This document shows, in pieces, positions 9,154 to 22,755 of a stretch of DNA of 64,000 nucleotides. A program made the position numbers and the translations under genes. Under the pieces are notes generated by a model. The model had not been told where the DNA came from. It saw only the letters and a list, made by a program, of their open reading frames with translations, and searched no databases. The first letter of the stretch is position 1; each line of letters begins with the position of its first letter. Where the stretch lies: NCBI GenBank assembly GCA_037349105.1, contig JAYJMM010000040.1, forward strand, positions 558,001 through 622,000. Reading direction: 5' to 3'. The DNA comes from Limnomonas spitsbergensis (taxonomy: Eukaryota; Chlorophyta; Chlorophyceae; Chlamydomonadales).

Positions 9154-12100
9154 TAGAACCGGGGCTGTAACCACTCACTACACGTTGTGATATCTGGCAC
9201 CAATCCAGTGTGACAGTTGGCGTAAACCAAACCCCTACCTGCCAACCCATCGGCCCACCACCAAACAACGAGATTTGGTGATCTGAGGCAACTACCCGGT
9301 TTGGAAACGCCAACGCGAGGTGCGTTTTTTTAATCTCATCGGTAGGGATCCCGCACTTGCTTCATCAAGGCCCCGTAGGGAACACCCAGGTGTTGCTAAA
9401 GAAAAGCCTGGACCCACCAGTTTATCCATGTAGCTTGGCATTGGGCACGAGATCGGCACCTGAAGAGCGTCTAGACAGTACAGCACTCCCTACACGCCTG
9501 CGCCTCAATCCCCGACCTTCAGATCCCAGTGATCGGAAGCACGCTCGATTTTTAACTCATGCTGCACCTCCCCGATTTTGCAGGCCGCCCCAAGCGCTCA
9601 ACCGTGGGCAGCCCGTATCTAACGGACCTGCACATAGCTCATGCTTAGTCGTGAGTGATAATCGTAATTTGCAGCTGACCTGTAGATCTGACCCGTCAAG
9701 GATGACTCAGTGTTCAACCTAACTGCACCTGTCATTCACTAAGTATTCCCAGAAAGAGTTTTTTTAGAAGCGGCTGCTTCGTTAAGCAGCCCTGATACGA
9801 AAAGCTTCTGCTTTCACCGTGAGCCAGGCTGCCCATTCAAGGCCCTTGAGCATCACCTGTTCCGCCAGCAGTTGTTAGTGCGGGTTGGCCGTAGTGGAGA
9901 TAAATCATGCATCGCACCCTTGTAGTACACCCATGCAGAACAATCCTGCAGCGCAAACCTGCAGTACATCCCTTCAGTACAATCCAGCAGCGCACTTCTG
10001 CGGTACACCCCTGTGGTACACCATGCAGTACAACCCAGTAGTACACCCATGTAACACACAATATACACATCCATGCAGTACACTCATGCAGCGTATTCCG
10101 GCAGTACAGCCGCGCAGCACGTACCAGCTATAGAATGTTGCAGCCATTCCTGCAGTACAGCATCCCAGCAGAATAGCTGAGCAGTGCATTCCCTTTATAT
10201 GCATCTGCAATCACTCTTGCAGAACAAGCCCGGCAGTATACTCCGGCGCACATCTATGTGCAACAATCCTATATGGGTAATCCAGTCATCCAGCCATGCA
10301 TATTGCGAGGTACTGTTGATTGTGCCATTCAAAAGCAAGCCCCAGCGAGTGGTGTCGTATCATTCCGCTGACATAGCCCGAATGGGCTAGCCGCCAGACG
10401 TTTCTTACGGAGCTCCCATCTCAAGAAGCCCCGCTATTGCGCTCCCCTTTCCCCCTAAACAGTCCCAGAAGCCAGGGCAGCTAACAACAGAGCAAACGAT
10501 GGACCGTATTGTACAGAGGTTAGCCAGTTGGGTATACCCTTTATAGATTTTTCGACCCGTACAATCCGACAGGCAACCGACCACTGTGCCAAATCGTCGC
10601 CACAACCTCACAATAATGTTTAGCCTCTACAGCGCAGGTGTATTAGTCTGTTGCCAACCCTCGTTACTATTTCAATGGAACGGCGGATGAAAACAGCGAG
10701 TCGGCGAGTCAACAAGGCCCTGTCAGGATGACGATGTCGGCTACCGCTGACAGCTGAGTTTCAAATGTTCACACGTTCACACGTCCTCTGATGTCGGAAC
10801 GCGAGAAATGTGAAGTCGACGTCGTCGTCGAAATCGTGCGTTGCTGTCGACATTGAGGGAAATTTGAATCAGTGTGAAATCTCCCGCCGCACGAGGCGCG
10901 CACGGGCCAGCTTTACATCGCAGTTATCAAGACGTGCTGATCAGGCGCATCTCTATACCCAGCTCAATACCCAAGCCCTCAGTCACACTACCAATAATGC
11001 GAGCGCGATAAAAAGGCTATGCCTGCAGACATACCATGTTCTGCTGGGTATTCTTTTGACAAGCTTCAGAAGCATAAGGCACTCACTGGTCGAATACTTC
11101 GACGCATTGCCTGATTTTTTTTCACTCTCACAATTAATGAGTTTTCGTGGAAAGAGGTTAGTGAGTAAAACAAAATGGTAATATACTACGGTTGTTGGTG
11201 CTGAATTGCCTAGCATGAATACTTAAGTGCCTGAAACACTGATTGCATTTGCTGGCCCACCATGATGCTGTGCGAGCCACCCCCAACATAGTCCTTGATG
11301 GGTAGCAGTTCCTTGTTTAATGCATAGTACTAGCTGTTGAGTGGTGCATGCCAGTAGTCGACGAACTTTGACTGTGGCCTCAATAGCCTTAATAGTCTTG
11401 TTTTTCTTTGTAAACTGAAAGGAGACTAATAAGACGATTCTGAATGAAGCCAACGCTGCAACGCAAAAGTACGTAGCTCATACCATGTCTGACTCACCAA
11501 CATAAAGTGCCCCCCCCCTGACTCCATATTCGTGAATAAAACCGGGGCCTATAACCACCATTACAAGCTGTGATTGCCCCGGTCTATTATTCAAGAGCCT
11601 ATTTTGATGTACGAATCCTCGCGTACGACAACACAGTAGTTTAAAGAGCCCATTTTGATGTACAAACCGACAGCAACCGACACGTCGTCAACCAGTCATC
11701 GCAGGCCAACGCTCGTCACCACGACCTCGTAGTTATGTCGGTAGTGTATTTAGTTGCTCGCAGCTATCATATCATATCGAGTGGAACAGCGAGAGGAAAC
11801 CGTGAGTCAGAAAGTGAACAGCGATGACTGCCAGGGAGCGTGCATGCTACAACTGACAGCTGGGATTCAAACTGTGTTCACACTCCTCACACTCAGCACT
11901 GCCAGCCGATGTTGGTCACTGCCCGCGACCCGCACGCGTCCCTCTGAGTATGCAATCGCAGCCACACCGCATGTATGTTTTAGACTATACAGCGTTGTGT
12001 AATGGGCTGCTCCACAAACTCGTATCCCACAGCGTGGAACAGTGAGGGAAAACAGCGAGCCAGCGAGTCAGCAACACATCTTCCGGTGTCGGGACGCGAG

Positions 12101-12863
12101 GAATGTGAAGTCGAAATCGTTGTCGTCATCGGGCGTTGCTGCTTCCACCCAATTTGAATCAGTATGAAATCTTCTGCCACGCGAGGCGCATAAAGGCCAG
12201 CTATTCATCGCAGCTGATCAAGACGTGCTAATTAAGCGCGACTCGATACCAGGCCCTGAGTCGACGTCGCATAGTCCCCAGTCTAGTGCCCCGCCTCCTC
12301 ATCCGCCCAGTCCTCCTCCACGAAGAACAACTTTGATGCATCTGCACGGCTCTCCTCCACAATATTGCAATTAATGGTAATTTACATACCCCTTGTTTTC
12401 CTGCCCTGCCCTACCCATCTGATTTAATGCCAATTTACCAGCTAATTTTCCTGTCAATTAACTCCCTCTTATTGTAACTGCCAATTTACCTGTTAATGTA
12501 TCGCACCCCTTAATTTACATGTTAATTTAATAGGCCTCTTAATTTACCTGCCAATTTACCTGTGAATTACCAGTTCGTAAAAGCATGCACTTCAATTATG
12601 TGTTGAAAAAAGATTCGTTTTTACCTGCCAATTTATTTGCTAAATTTTCACAGGTGAAGCAAAAGCCTGATAAGAACAAAGCTGTTAGGAACCGTGGCTA
12701 GGTCTAAAGAGGTCTACGATAGTAATTTGTTGTTCGTTGCCATTGTGACAGGTTAGTGTTTGACACCATAATCAGTGAACTTTGGCAGTGCCTTCGATGT
12801 TTGAATTCTATTTGTAATCTAAATGAATGCAGCCAACATCTATTTCGCCACTAGCCGTAATAT
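9154..12863. repeat. 3.9-kb higher-order unit, copy 1 (shortened)
   Basis: Begins at AGAACCGGGGCTGTAACC (from 9155), directly after the broken RT of element B, and runs to the same landmark at 12864: 3,707 bp against 3,910 bp in copies 2 and 3. It lacks about 150-200 bp around 9890 (the block containing CCCACGGACCAGCCC and part of the minisatellite) and about 55 bp near 12852. It is more diverged than copies 2 and 3, as expected for the edge of a tandem array. No protein-coding gene recognised. Confidence 0.85.
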
Positions 12864-13679
12864 AACCGGGGCTGTAACCACTCACTACACGTTGTGATAT
12901 CTGGCACCAATCCAGTGTGACAGTTGGCGTAAATTAAACCCCTACCTGCCAACCCATCGGCCCACCACCAAACAAAGAGGTTTGGTGATCTGAGGCAAGT
13001 ACCCGGTTTGAAAACGCCAACGCGAGGTGCGTTTTTTTAATCTCATCGGTAGGGATCCCGCACTTGCTTCATCAAGGCCCCGTAGGGAACACCCAGGTGT
13101 TGCTAAAGAAAAGCCTGGACCCACCAGTTTATCCATGTAGCTTGGCATTGGGCACAAGATCGGCACATGAAGAGCGTCTAGACAGTACAGCACTCCCTAC
13201 ACGCCTGAGCCTCAATCCCCGACCTTCAGATCCCAGTGATCGGAAGCACGCTCGATTTTTAACTCCTGCTGCACCTCCCCAATTTTGCAGGCCGCCCCGA
13301 GCGCTCAACCGTGGGCAGCCCGTATCTAACGGACCTGCACATAGCTCATGCTTAGTCGTGAGTGATAATCGTAATTTGCAGCTGACCTGTAGATCTGACC
13401 CGTCAAAGAGGACTCAGTGTTCAACCCAACTGCACCTGTCATTCACTAAGTATTCCCAGAAAGAGTTTTTTTAGAAACGGCTGCTTCGTTAAGCAGCCCT
13501 GATACGAAAAGCTTCTGCTTTCACCGTGAGCCAGGCTGCCCATTTAAGGCCCTTGAGCATCACCCGCTCCGCCAGCAGTTGTTAGTGCGAGTTGGCCCTA
13601 GACAGGCGGCCGTAGAGACAACTGACTGAGCAGCACCGTCCCACGGACCAGCCCTAGCCTGGTGGTAGTGGAGATACAT

Positions 13680-13985
13680 CATGCATCGCACCCCTGCAGT
13701 ACACCCATGCAGCACAACCCTACAGCGCACATCCTGCAGTACACCCCTGCAGCTTAACCCTGCAGCGCACCCCTGTTGTACACCCATGCAGAACAATCCT
13801 GCAGCGCAAACCTGCAGTACATCCCTTCAGTACAATCCAGCAGCGCACTTCTGCGGTACACCCCTGTGGTACACCCTGCAGTACAACCCAGCAGTACACC
13901 CATGTAACACACAATATACACATCCATGCAGTACACTCATGCGGCGTATTCCGGCAGTAAAGCCGCGCATCACCTACCAGTTATA
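13680..13985. repeat. CTGCAGTACACCC minisatellite, copy 2 (variable between units)
   Basis: Tandem ~13-bp words (CTGCAGTACACCC, CTGCAGCACAACCC, CTACAGCGCACAT) form ~40-bp composite repeats. Counterparts lie at about 9910-10140 (short), 17590-17895 (as copy 2), 21475-21560 (collapsed), 53500-53810 and 57424-57925 (expanded). The words lack stop codons in several phases on both strands, which produces long but meaningless open frames. Confidence 0.85.
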
Positions 13986-14409
13986 GACTGTTGCAGCCAT
14001 TCCTGCAGTACAGCATCCCAGCAGAACAGCTGAGCAGTGCATTCCCTTTATATGCATCTGCAATCACTCTTGCAGAACAAGCCCGACAGTATACTCCGGC
14101 GCACATCTCTGTGCAACAACCCTATATGGGTAATCCATTCATCCAGCCATGCATATTGCGAGGGACTGTTGATTGTGCCATTCAAAAGTAAGCCCCAGCG
14201 AGTGGTGTGTCATAGCATTCCGCTGACATAGCCCGAATGGGCTAGCCGCCAGACGTTTCTTACGGAGCTCCCATCTCAAGAAGCCCCGCTATTGCGCCCC
14301 CCTTTCCCCCTAAACAGTCCCAGAAGCCAGGGCAGCTAACAACAGAGCAAACGATGGACCGTATTGTGCAGAGGTTAGCCAGTTGGGTATACCCTTTATA
14401 GCTTTTTCG

Positions 14410-16130
14410 ACCCGTACAAACCGACAGGCAACCGACCACTGTGCCAAATCGTCGCCACAACCTCACAATAATGTTTAGCCTCTACAGCGCAGGTGTAATA
14501 GTCTGCTGCCTACCCTCGTTACTACTTCAATGGAACGGCGGATGAAAACAGCGAGTCGGCGAGTCAACAAGGCCCTGTCAGGATGACGATGTCGGCTACC
14601 GCTGACAGCTGAGTTTCAAATGTTCACACGTTCACACGTCCTCCGGTGTCGGAACGCGAGAAATGTGAAGTCGACGTCGTCGTCGAAATCGTGCGTTGCT
14701 GTCGACATTGAGGAAAATTTGAATCAGTGTGAAATCTCCCGCCGCACGAGGCGCACAAGGGCCAGCTTAACATCGCAGTTATCAAGACGTGCTGATCAGG
14801 CGCAGCTCTATACCCAGCTCAATACCCAAGCCCTAAGTCACACTGCCAATAATGCGAGCGCGATAAAAAGGCTATGCCTGCAGACATACCATGTTCTGCT
14901 GGGTATTCTTTTGACAAGCTTCAGAAGCGTAAGGCACTCACTGGTCGAATACTTCGACGCATTGCCTGATTTTTTTTCACTCTCACAATTAATGAGTTTT
15001 CGTGGAAAGAGGTTAGTGAGTAAAACAAAATGGTACTATACTACGGTTGTTGGTGCTGAATTGCCTAGCATGAATACTTAAGTGCCTGAAACACTGATTG
15101 CATTTGCTGGCCCACCATGATGCTGTGCGAGCCACCCCCAACATAGTTCTTGATGGGTAGCAGTTCCTTGTTTAATGCATAGTACTAGCTGTTGAGTGGT
15201 GCATGCCAGTAGTCGACGAACTTTGACGGTGGCCTCAATAACCTTAATAGTCTTGTTTTTCTTTGTAAACTGAAAGGAGACTAATAAGACGATTCTGAAT
15301 GAAGCCAACTCTGCAACGCAAAAGTACGTAGTTCATACCATGTCTGACTCACCAACATAAAGTGCCCTTCCCTTAATCCATATTCGTGAATAAAACCGGG
15401 GCCTATAACCACCATTACAAGCTGTGATTGCCCCGGTCTATTATTCTAGAGCCCATTTTGATATACGAATCCTCGCGTACGGCAACACAGTAGTTTAAAG
15501 AGCCCATTTTGATGTACAAACCGACAGCAACCGACACGTCGTCAACCAGTCATCGCAGGCCAACGCTCGTCACCACGACCTCGTAGTTATGTCGGTAGTG
15601 TATTTAGTTGCTCGCAGCTATCATATCATATCGAGTGGAACAGCGAGAGGAAACCGTGAGTCAGAGAGTGAACAGCGATGACTGCCAGGGAGCGTGCATG
15701 CTACAACTGACAGCTGGGATTCAAACTGTGTTCACACTCCTCACACTCAGCACTGCCAGCCGATGTTGGTCACTGCCCGCGACCCGCACGCGTCCCTCTG
15801 AGTATGCAATCGCAGCCACACCGCATGTATGTTTTAGACTATACAGCGTTGTGTAATGGGCTGCTCCACAAACTCGTATCCCACAGCGTGGAACAGTGAG
15901 GGAAAACAGCGAGCCAGCGAGTCAGCAACACATCTTCCGGTGTCGGGACGCGAGGAATGTGAAGTCGAAATCGTTGTCGTCATCGGGCGTTGCTGCTTCC
16001 ACCCAATTTGAATCAGTATGAAATCTTCTGCCACGCGAGGCGCATAAAGGCCAGCTATTCATCGCAGCTGATCAAGACGTGCTAATTAAGCGCGACTCGA
16101 TACCAGGCCCTGAATCGACGTCGCATAGTC
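14410..16130. repeat. Diverged ~1.1-1.4-kb subrepeats inside each 3.9-kb unit (shown for copy 2)
   Basis: Three related segments recur within one unit. ACAAACCGACAG-CAACCGAC occurs at about 14415 and 15518; ATGTTT-AG..CTA-ACAGCG at about 14470 and 15829; TGGAACxG-GA..AAACAGCGAG at about 14531, 15635 and 15889; CGGTGTCGG-ACGCGAG-AATGTGAAGTCGA at about 14643 and 15938. The order is kept and divergence is strong, so the unit arose by older duplication before the 3.9-kb period was amplified. Confidence 0.7.
15388..15447. other. CCGGGGC/GCCCCGG hairpin in the 3.9-kb unit
   Basis: GAATAAAACCGGGGC (15388-15402) faces GCCCCGGTCTATTATTC (15430-15446) around a 27-nt loop. The same motif recurs in the other copies (about 11534, 19298, 51868, 55210). 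A degenerate single-sided version (AACCGGGGCTGTAACCAC) marks the unit start, so the two sites share ancestry. Confidence 0.65.
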
Positions 16131-16213
16131 CCCAGTCTAGTGCCCCGCCTCCTCATCCGCCCAGTCCTCCTCCACGAAGAACAACTTTGATGCATCTGCA
16201 CGGCTCTCCTCCA

Positions 16214-16425
16214 CAATATTGCAATTAATGGTAATTTACATACCCCTTGTTTTCCTGCCCTGCCCTACCCATCTGATTTAATGCCAATTTACCAGCTAAT
16301 TTTCCTGTCAATTAACTCCCTCTTATTGTAACTGCCAATTTACCTGTTAATGTATCGCACCCCTTAATTTACATGTTAATTTAACAGGCCTCTTAATTTA
16401 CCTGCCAATTTACCTGTGAATTACC
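16214..16425. repeat. AT-rich CCAATTTACCTG motif cluster
   Basis: Irregular recurrence of TGCCAATTTACCTG, TTAATTTACATG and CAGCTAATTTTCCTG within about 210 bp. Counterparts lie at about 12368-12585, 20124-20335 and 56050-56265; it is missing at 52702 owing to the junction deletion. The bases immediately before it (CCACAATATTGC) form the deletion breakpoint in copy 4. Confidence 0.65.
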
Positions 16426-16773
16426 AGTTCGTAAAACATGCACTTCAATTATGTGTTGAAAAAAGATTCGTTTTTACCTGCCAATTTATTTGCTAAATTT
16501 TCACAGGTGAAGCAAAAGCCTGATAAGAACAAAGCTGTTAGGAACCGTGGCTAGGTCTAAAGAGGTCTACGATAGTAATTTGTTGTTCGTTGCCATTGTG
16601 ACATGTTAGTGTTTAACACCATAATCAGTGAACTTTGGCAGTGCCTTCGATGTTTGAATTCTATTTGTAATCTAAATGAACGAAGCCAACATCTATTTCG
16701 CCACTTTCTCCGTTCATACAAAGTCAGACTCCACAGTACAAAAGTCTTCCCCCCTACGCATTAGCCGTAATAG

Positions 16774-19700
16774 AACCGGGGCTGTAACCACTCACTACAC
16801 GTTGTGATATCTGGCACCAATCCAGTGTGACAGTTGGCGTAAACCAAACCCCTACCTGCCAACCCATCGGCCCACCACCAAACAAAGAGGTTTGGTGATC
16901 TGAGGCAAGTACCCGGTTTGAAAACGCCAACGCGAGGTGAGTTTTTTGAATCTAATCGGTAGGGATCCCGCACTTGATTCATCAAGGCTCCGTAGGGAAC
17001 ACCCAGGTGTTGCTAAAGAAAAGCCTGGACCCACCAGTTTATACAGGTAGCTTGGCATTGGGCACAAGATCGGCACCTGAAGAGCGTCTAGACAGTACAG
17101 CACTCCCTACACGCCTGAGCCTCAATCCCCGACCTTCAGATCCCAGTGATCGGAAGCACGCTCGATTTTTAACTCCTGTTGCACCTCCCCGATTTTGCAG
17201 GCCGCCCCGAGCGCTCAACCGTGGGCAGCCCGTATCTAACGGACCTGCACATAGCTCAGGCTTAGTCGTGAGTGATAATCGTAATTTGCAGCTGACCTGT
17301 AGATCTGACCCGTCAAAGAGGACTCAGTGTTCAACCCAACTGCACCTGTCATTCACTAAGTATTCCCAGAAAGAGTTTTTTTAGAAACGGCTGCTTCGTT
17401 AAGCAGCCCTGATACGAAAAGCTTCTGCTTTCACCGTGAGCCAGGCTGCCCATTTAAGGCCCTTGAGCATCACCCGCTCCGCCAGCAGTTGTTAGTGCGA
17501 GTTGGCCCTAGACAGGCGGCCGTAGAGACAACTGACTGAGCAGCACCGTCCCACGGACCAGCCCTAGCCTGGTGGTAGTGGAGATACATCATGCATCGCA
17601 CCCCTGCAGTACACCCATGCAGCACAACCCTACAGCGCACATCCTGCAGTACACCCCTGCAGCTTAACCCTGCAGCGCACCCCTGTTGTACACCCATGCA
17701 GAACAATCCTGCAGCGCAAACCTGCAGTACATCCCTTCAGTACAATCCAGCAGCGCACTTCTGCGGTACACCCCTGTGGTACACCCTGCAGTACAACCCA
17801 GCAGTACACCCATGTAACACACAATATACACATCCATGCAGTACACTCATGCAGCGTATTCCGGCAGTAAAGCCGCGCATCACCTACCAGTTATAGACTG
17901 TTGCAGCCATTCCTGCAGTACAGCATCCCAGCAGAACAGCTGAGCAGTGCATTCCCTTTATATGCATCTGCAATCACTCTTGCAGAACAAGCCCGACAGT
18001 ATACTCCGGCGCACATCTCTGTGCAACAACCCTATATGGGTAATCCAGTCATCCAGCCATGCATATTGCGAGGGACTGTTGATTGTGCCATTCAAAAGTA
18101 AGCCCCAGCGAGTGGTGTGTCATAGCATTCCGCTGACATAGCCCGAATGGGCTAGCCGCCAGACGTTTCTTACGGAGCTCCCATCTCAAGAAGCCCCGCT
18201 ATTGCGCCCCCCTTTCCCCCTAAACAGTCCCAGAAGCCAGGGCAGCTAACAACAGAGCAAACGCTGGACCGTATTGTGCAGAGGTTAGCCAGTTGGGTAT
18301 ACCCTTTATAGCTTTTTCGACCCGTACAAACCGACAGGCAACCGACCACTGTGCCAAATCGTCGCCACAACCTCACAATAATGTTTAGCCTCTACAGCGC
18401 AGGTATAATAGTCTGCTGCCTACCCTCGTTACTACTTCAATGGAACGGCGGATGAAAACAGCGAGTCGGCGAGTCAACAAGGCCCTGTCAGGATGACGAT
18501 GTCGGCTACCGCTGACAGCTGAGTTTCAAATGTTCACACGTTCACACGTCCTCCGGTGTCGGAACGCGAGGAATGTGAAGTCGACGTCGTCGTCGAAATC
18601 GTGCGTTGCTGTCGACATTGAGGGAAATTTGAATCAGTGTGAAATCTCCCGCCGCACGAGGCGCACAAGGGCCAGCTTAACATCGCAGTTATCAAGACGT
18701 GCTGATCAGGCGCAGCTCTATACCCAGCTCAATACCCAAGCCCTCAGTCACACCGCCAATAATGCGAGCGCGATAAAAAGGCTATGCCTGCAGACATACC
18801 ATGTTCTGCTGGGTATTCTTTTGACAAGCTTCAGAAGCGTAAGGCACTCACTGGTCGAATACTTCGACGCATTGCCTGATTTTTTTTCACTCTCACAATT
18901 AATGAGTTTTCGTGGAAAGAGGTTAGTGAGTAAAACAAAATGGTACTATACTACGGTTGTTGGTGCTGAATTGCCTAGCATGAATACTTAAGTGCCTGAA
19001 ACACTGATTGCATTTGCTGGCCCACCATGATGCTGTGCGAGCCACCCCCAACATAGTTCTTGATGGGTAGCAGTTCCTTGTTTAATGCATAGTACTAGCT
19101 GTTGAGTGGTGCATGCCAGTAGTCGACGAACTTTGACGGTGGCCTCAATAACCTTAATAGTCTTGTTTTTCTTTGTAAACTGAAAGGAGACTAATAAGAC
19201 GATTCTGAATGAAGCCAACTCTGCAACGCAAAAGTACGTAGTTCATACCATGTCTGACACACCAACATAAAGTGCCCTTCCCTTAATCCATATTCGTGAA
19301 TAAAACCGGGGCCTATAACCACCATTACAAGCTGTGATTGCCCCGGTCTATTATTCTAGAGCCCATTTTGATATACGAATCCTCGCGTACGGCAACACAG
19401 TAGTTTAAAGAGCCCATTTTGATGTACAAACCGACAGCAACCGACACGTCGTCAACCAGTCATCGCAGGCCAACGCTCGTCACCACGACCTCGTAGTTAT
19501 GTCGGTAGTGTATTTAGTTGCTCGCAGCTATCATATCATATCGAGTGGAACAGCGAGAGGAAACCGTGAGTCAGAGAGTGAACAGCGATGACTGCCAGGG
19601 AGCGTGCATGCTACAACTGACAGCTGGGATTCAAACTGTGTTCACACTCCTCACACTCAGCACTGCCAGCCGATGTTGGTCACTGCCCGCGACCCGCACG

Positions 19701-20683
19701 CGTCCCTCTGAGTATGCAATCGCAGCCACACCGCATGTATGTTTTAGACTATACAGCGTTGTGTAATGGGCTGCTCCACAAACTCAAATCCCACAGCGTG
19801 GAACAGTGAGGGAAAACAGCGAGCCAGCGAGTCAGCAACACATCTTCCGGTGTCGGGACGCGAGGAATGTGAAGTCGAAATCGTTGTCGTCATCGGGCGT
19901 TGCTGCTTCCACCCAATTTGAATCAGTATGAAATCTTCTGCCACGCGAGGCGCATAAAGGCCAGCTATTCATCGCAGCTGATCAAGACGTGCTAATTAAG
20001 CGCGACTCGATACCAGGCCCTGAGTCGACGTCGCATAGTCCCCAGTCTAGTGCCCCGCCTCCTCATCCGCCCAGTCCTCCTCCACGAAGAACAACTTTGA
20101 TGCATCTGCACGGCTCTCCTCCACAATATTGCAATTAATGGTAATTTACATACCCCTTGTTTTCCTGCCCTGCCCTACCCATCTGATTTAATGCCAATTT
20201 ACCAGCTAATTTTCCTGTCAATTAACTCCCTCTTATTGTAACTGCCAATTTACCTGTTAATGTATCGCACCCCTTAATTTACATGTTAATTTAACAGGCC
20301 TCTTAATTTACCTGCCAATTTACCTGTGAATTACCAGTTCGTAAAAACATGCACTTCAATTATGTGTTGAAAAAAGATTCGTTTTACCTGCCAATTTATT
20401 TGCTAAATTTTCACAGGTGAAGCAAAAGCCTGATAAGAACAAAGCTGTTAGGAACCGTGGCTAGGTCTAAAGAGGTCTACGATAGTAATTTGTTGTTCGT
20501 TGCCATTGTGACATGTTAGTGTTTAACACCATAATCAGTGAACTTTGGCAGTGCCTTCGATGTTTGAATTCTATTTGTAATCTAAATGAACGAAGCCAAC
20601 ATCTATTTCGCCACTTTCTCCGTTCATACAAAGTCAGACTCCACAATACAAAGGTCTTCCCCCCTACGCATTAGCCGTAATAG
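16774..20683. repeat. 3.9-kb higher-order unit, copy 3 (complete)
   Basis: 3,910 bp, nearly identical to copy 2, with only scattered substitutions, for example at 18263 (ACGCTGG against ACGATGG) and 19786. The exactly equal length of copies 2 and 3 and their low divergence point to recent unequal exchange or local amplification. Confidence 0.9.
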
Positions 20684-22755
20684 AACCGGGGCTGTAACCA
20701 CTCACTACACGTTGTGATATCTGGCACCAATCCAGTGTGACAGTTGGCGTAAACCAAACCCCTACCTGCCAACCCATCGGCCCACCACCAAACAAAGAGG
20801 TTTGGTGATCTGAGGCAAGTACCCGGTTTGAAAACGCCAACGCGAGGTGAGTTTTTTGAATCTCATCAGTAGGGATCCCGCACTTGATTCATCAAGGCTC
20901 CGTAGGGAACACCCAGGTGTTGTTAAAGAACAGCCTGGACCCACCAGTTTATCCAGGTAGCTTGGCATTGGGCACAAGATCGGCACCTGAAGAGCGTCTA
21001 GACAGTACAGCACTCCCTACACGCCTGAGCCTCAATCCCCGACCTTCAGATCCCAGTGATCGGAAGCACGCTCGATTTTTAACTCCTGTTGCACCTCCCC
21101 GATTTTGCAGGCCGCCCCGGGCGCTCAACCGTGGGCAGCCCGTATCTAACGGACCTGCACATAGCTCAGGCTTAGTCGTGAGTGATAATCGTAATTTGCA
21201 GCTGACCTGTAGATCTGACCCGTCAAGGATGACTCAGTGTTCAACCCAACTGCACCTGTCATTCACTAAGTATTCCCAGAAAGAGATTTTTTAGAAACGG
21301 CTGCTTCGTTAAGCAGCCCTGATACGAAAAGCTTCTGCTTTCACCGTGAGCCAGGCTGCCCATTTAAGGCCCTTGAGCATCACCCGCTCCGCCAGCAGTT
21401 GTTAGTGCGAGTTGGCCCTAGACAGGCGGCCGTAGAGACAATCAACTGACTGAACAGCACCGTCCCACGGACCAGCCCTGCAGTACAACCCAGTAGTACA
21501 CCCATGTAACACACAATATACACATCCATGCAGTACACCCCTGCAGCCATTCCTGCAGTACAGCATCCCAGCAGAACAGCTGAGCAGTGCATTCCCTTTA
21601 TATGCATCTGCAATCACTCTTGCAGAACAAGCCCGACAGTATACTCCGGCGCACATCTCTGTGCAACAACCCTATATGGGTAATCCAGTCATCCAGCCAT
21701 GCATATTGCGAGGGACTGTTGATTGTGCCATTCAAAAGCAAGCCCCAACGAGTGGTGTGTCATAGCATTCCGCTGACATAGCCCGAATGGGCTAGCCGCC
21801 AGACGTTTCTTACGGAGCTCCCATCTCAAGAAGCCCCGCTATTGCGCCCCCCTTTCCCCCTAAACAGTCCCAGAAGCCAGGGCAGCTAACAACAGAGCAA
21901 ACGATGGACCGTAATGTACAGAGGTTAGCCAGTTGGGTATACCCTTTATAGCTTTTTCGACCCGTACAAACCGACAGGCAACCGACCACTGTGCCAAATC
22001 GTCGCCACAACCTCACAATAATGTTTAGCCTCTACAGCGCAGGTGTAATAGTCTGCTGCCAACCCTCGTTACTACTTCAATGGAACAGCGGATGAAAACA
22101 GCGAGTCGGCGAGTCAACAAGGCCCTGTCAGGATGACGATGTCGGCTACCGCTGACAGCTGAGTTTCAAATGTTCACACGTTCACACGTCCTCCGGTGTC
22201 GGAACGCGAGGAATGTGAAGTCCACGTCGTCGTCGAAATCGTGCGTTGCTGTCGACATTGAGGGAAATTTGAATCAGTGTGAAATCTCCCGCCGCACGAG
22301 GCGCACAAGGGCCAGCTTTACATCGCAGTTATCAAGACGTGCTGATCAGGCGCAGCTCTATACCCAGCTCAATACCCAAGCCCTCAGTCACACCGCCAAT
22401 AATGCGACCACGATAAAAAGGCTATGCCTGCAGACATACCATGTTCTGCTGGGTATTCTTTTGACAAGCTTCAGAAGCGTAAGGCACTCACTGGTCGAAT
22501 ACTTCGACGCATTGCCTGATTTTTTTTCACTCTCACAATAAATGAGTTTTCGTGGAAAGAGGTTAGTGAGTAAAACAAAATGGTACTATACTACGGTTGT
22601 TGGTGCTGAATTGCCTAGCATGAATACTTAAGTGCCTGAAACACTGATTGCATTTGCTGGCCCACCATGATGCTGTGCGAGCCACCCCCAACATAGTTCT
22701 TGATGGGTAGCAGTTCCTTGTTTAATGCATAGTACTAGCTGTTGAGTTGTGCATG
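20684..22755. repeat. 3.9-kb higher-order unit, copy 4, left part
   Basis: Left 2.07 kb of copy 4, with most of the CTGCAGTACA minisatellite missing (collapsed at about 21475-21560). It ends in GAGTTGTGCATG, where the corresponding sequence of copies 2 and 3 continues CCAGTAGTCGACG. Element A is inserted here; the rest of the unit resumes at 51679. Confidence 0.9.

Larger units (their letters stand above)
12864..16773. repeat. 3.9-kb higher-order unit, copy 2 (complete)
   Basis: Complete 3,910-bp unit. Order inside: the AACCGGGGCTGTAACC start, a unique ~800-bp block, the CTGCAGTACACCC minisatellite (about 13680-13985), a block ending in the first ~1-kb subrepeat (about 14410-15090), a CCGGGGC hairpin (15388-15447), further subrepeats (about 15510-16130) and an AATTTACC-rich tract (about 16214-16425). 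A 153-codon open frame at 14620-15081 recurs in the other copies, but the copies are near identical, so conservation is no evidence for coding. Confidence 0.9.

Noticed and set aside
14620..15081. 153-codon frame repeated in several 3.9-kb units
   Set aside because: The units are nearly identical at DNA level, so conservation is uninformative. It overlaps the subrepeats and is shortened in unit 4; no domain recognised.
9154..22755. 3.9-kb unit as a DNA transposon or Helitron
   Set aside because: No transposase or Rep/helicase coding, no terminal inverted repeats or target duplications, and strict head-to-tail tandem order.
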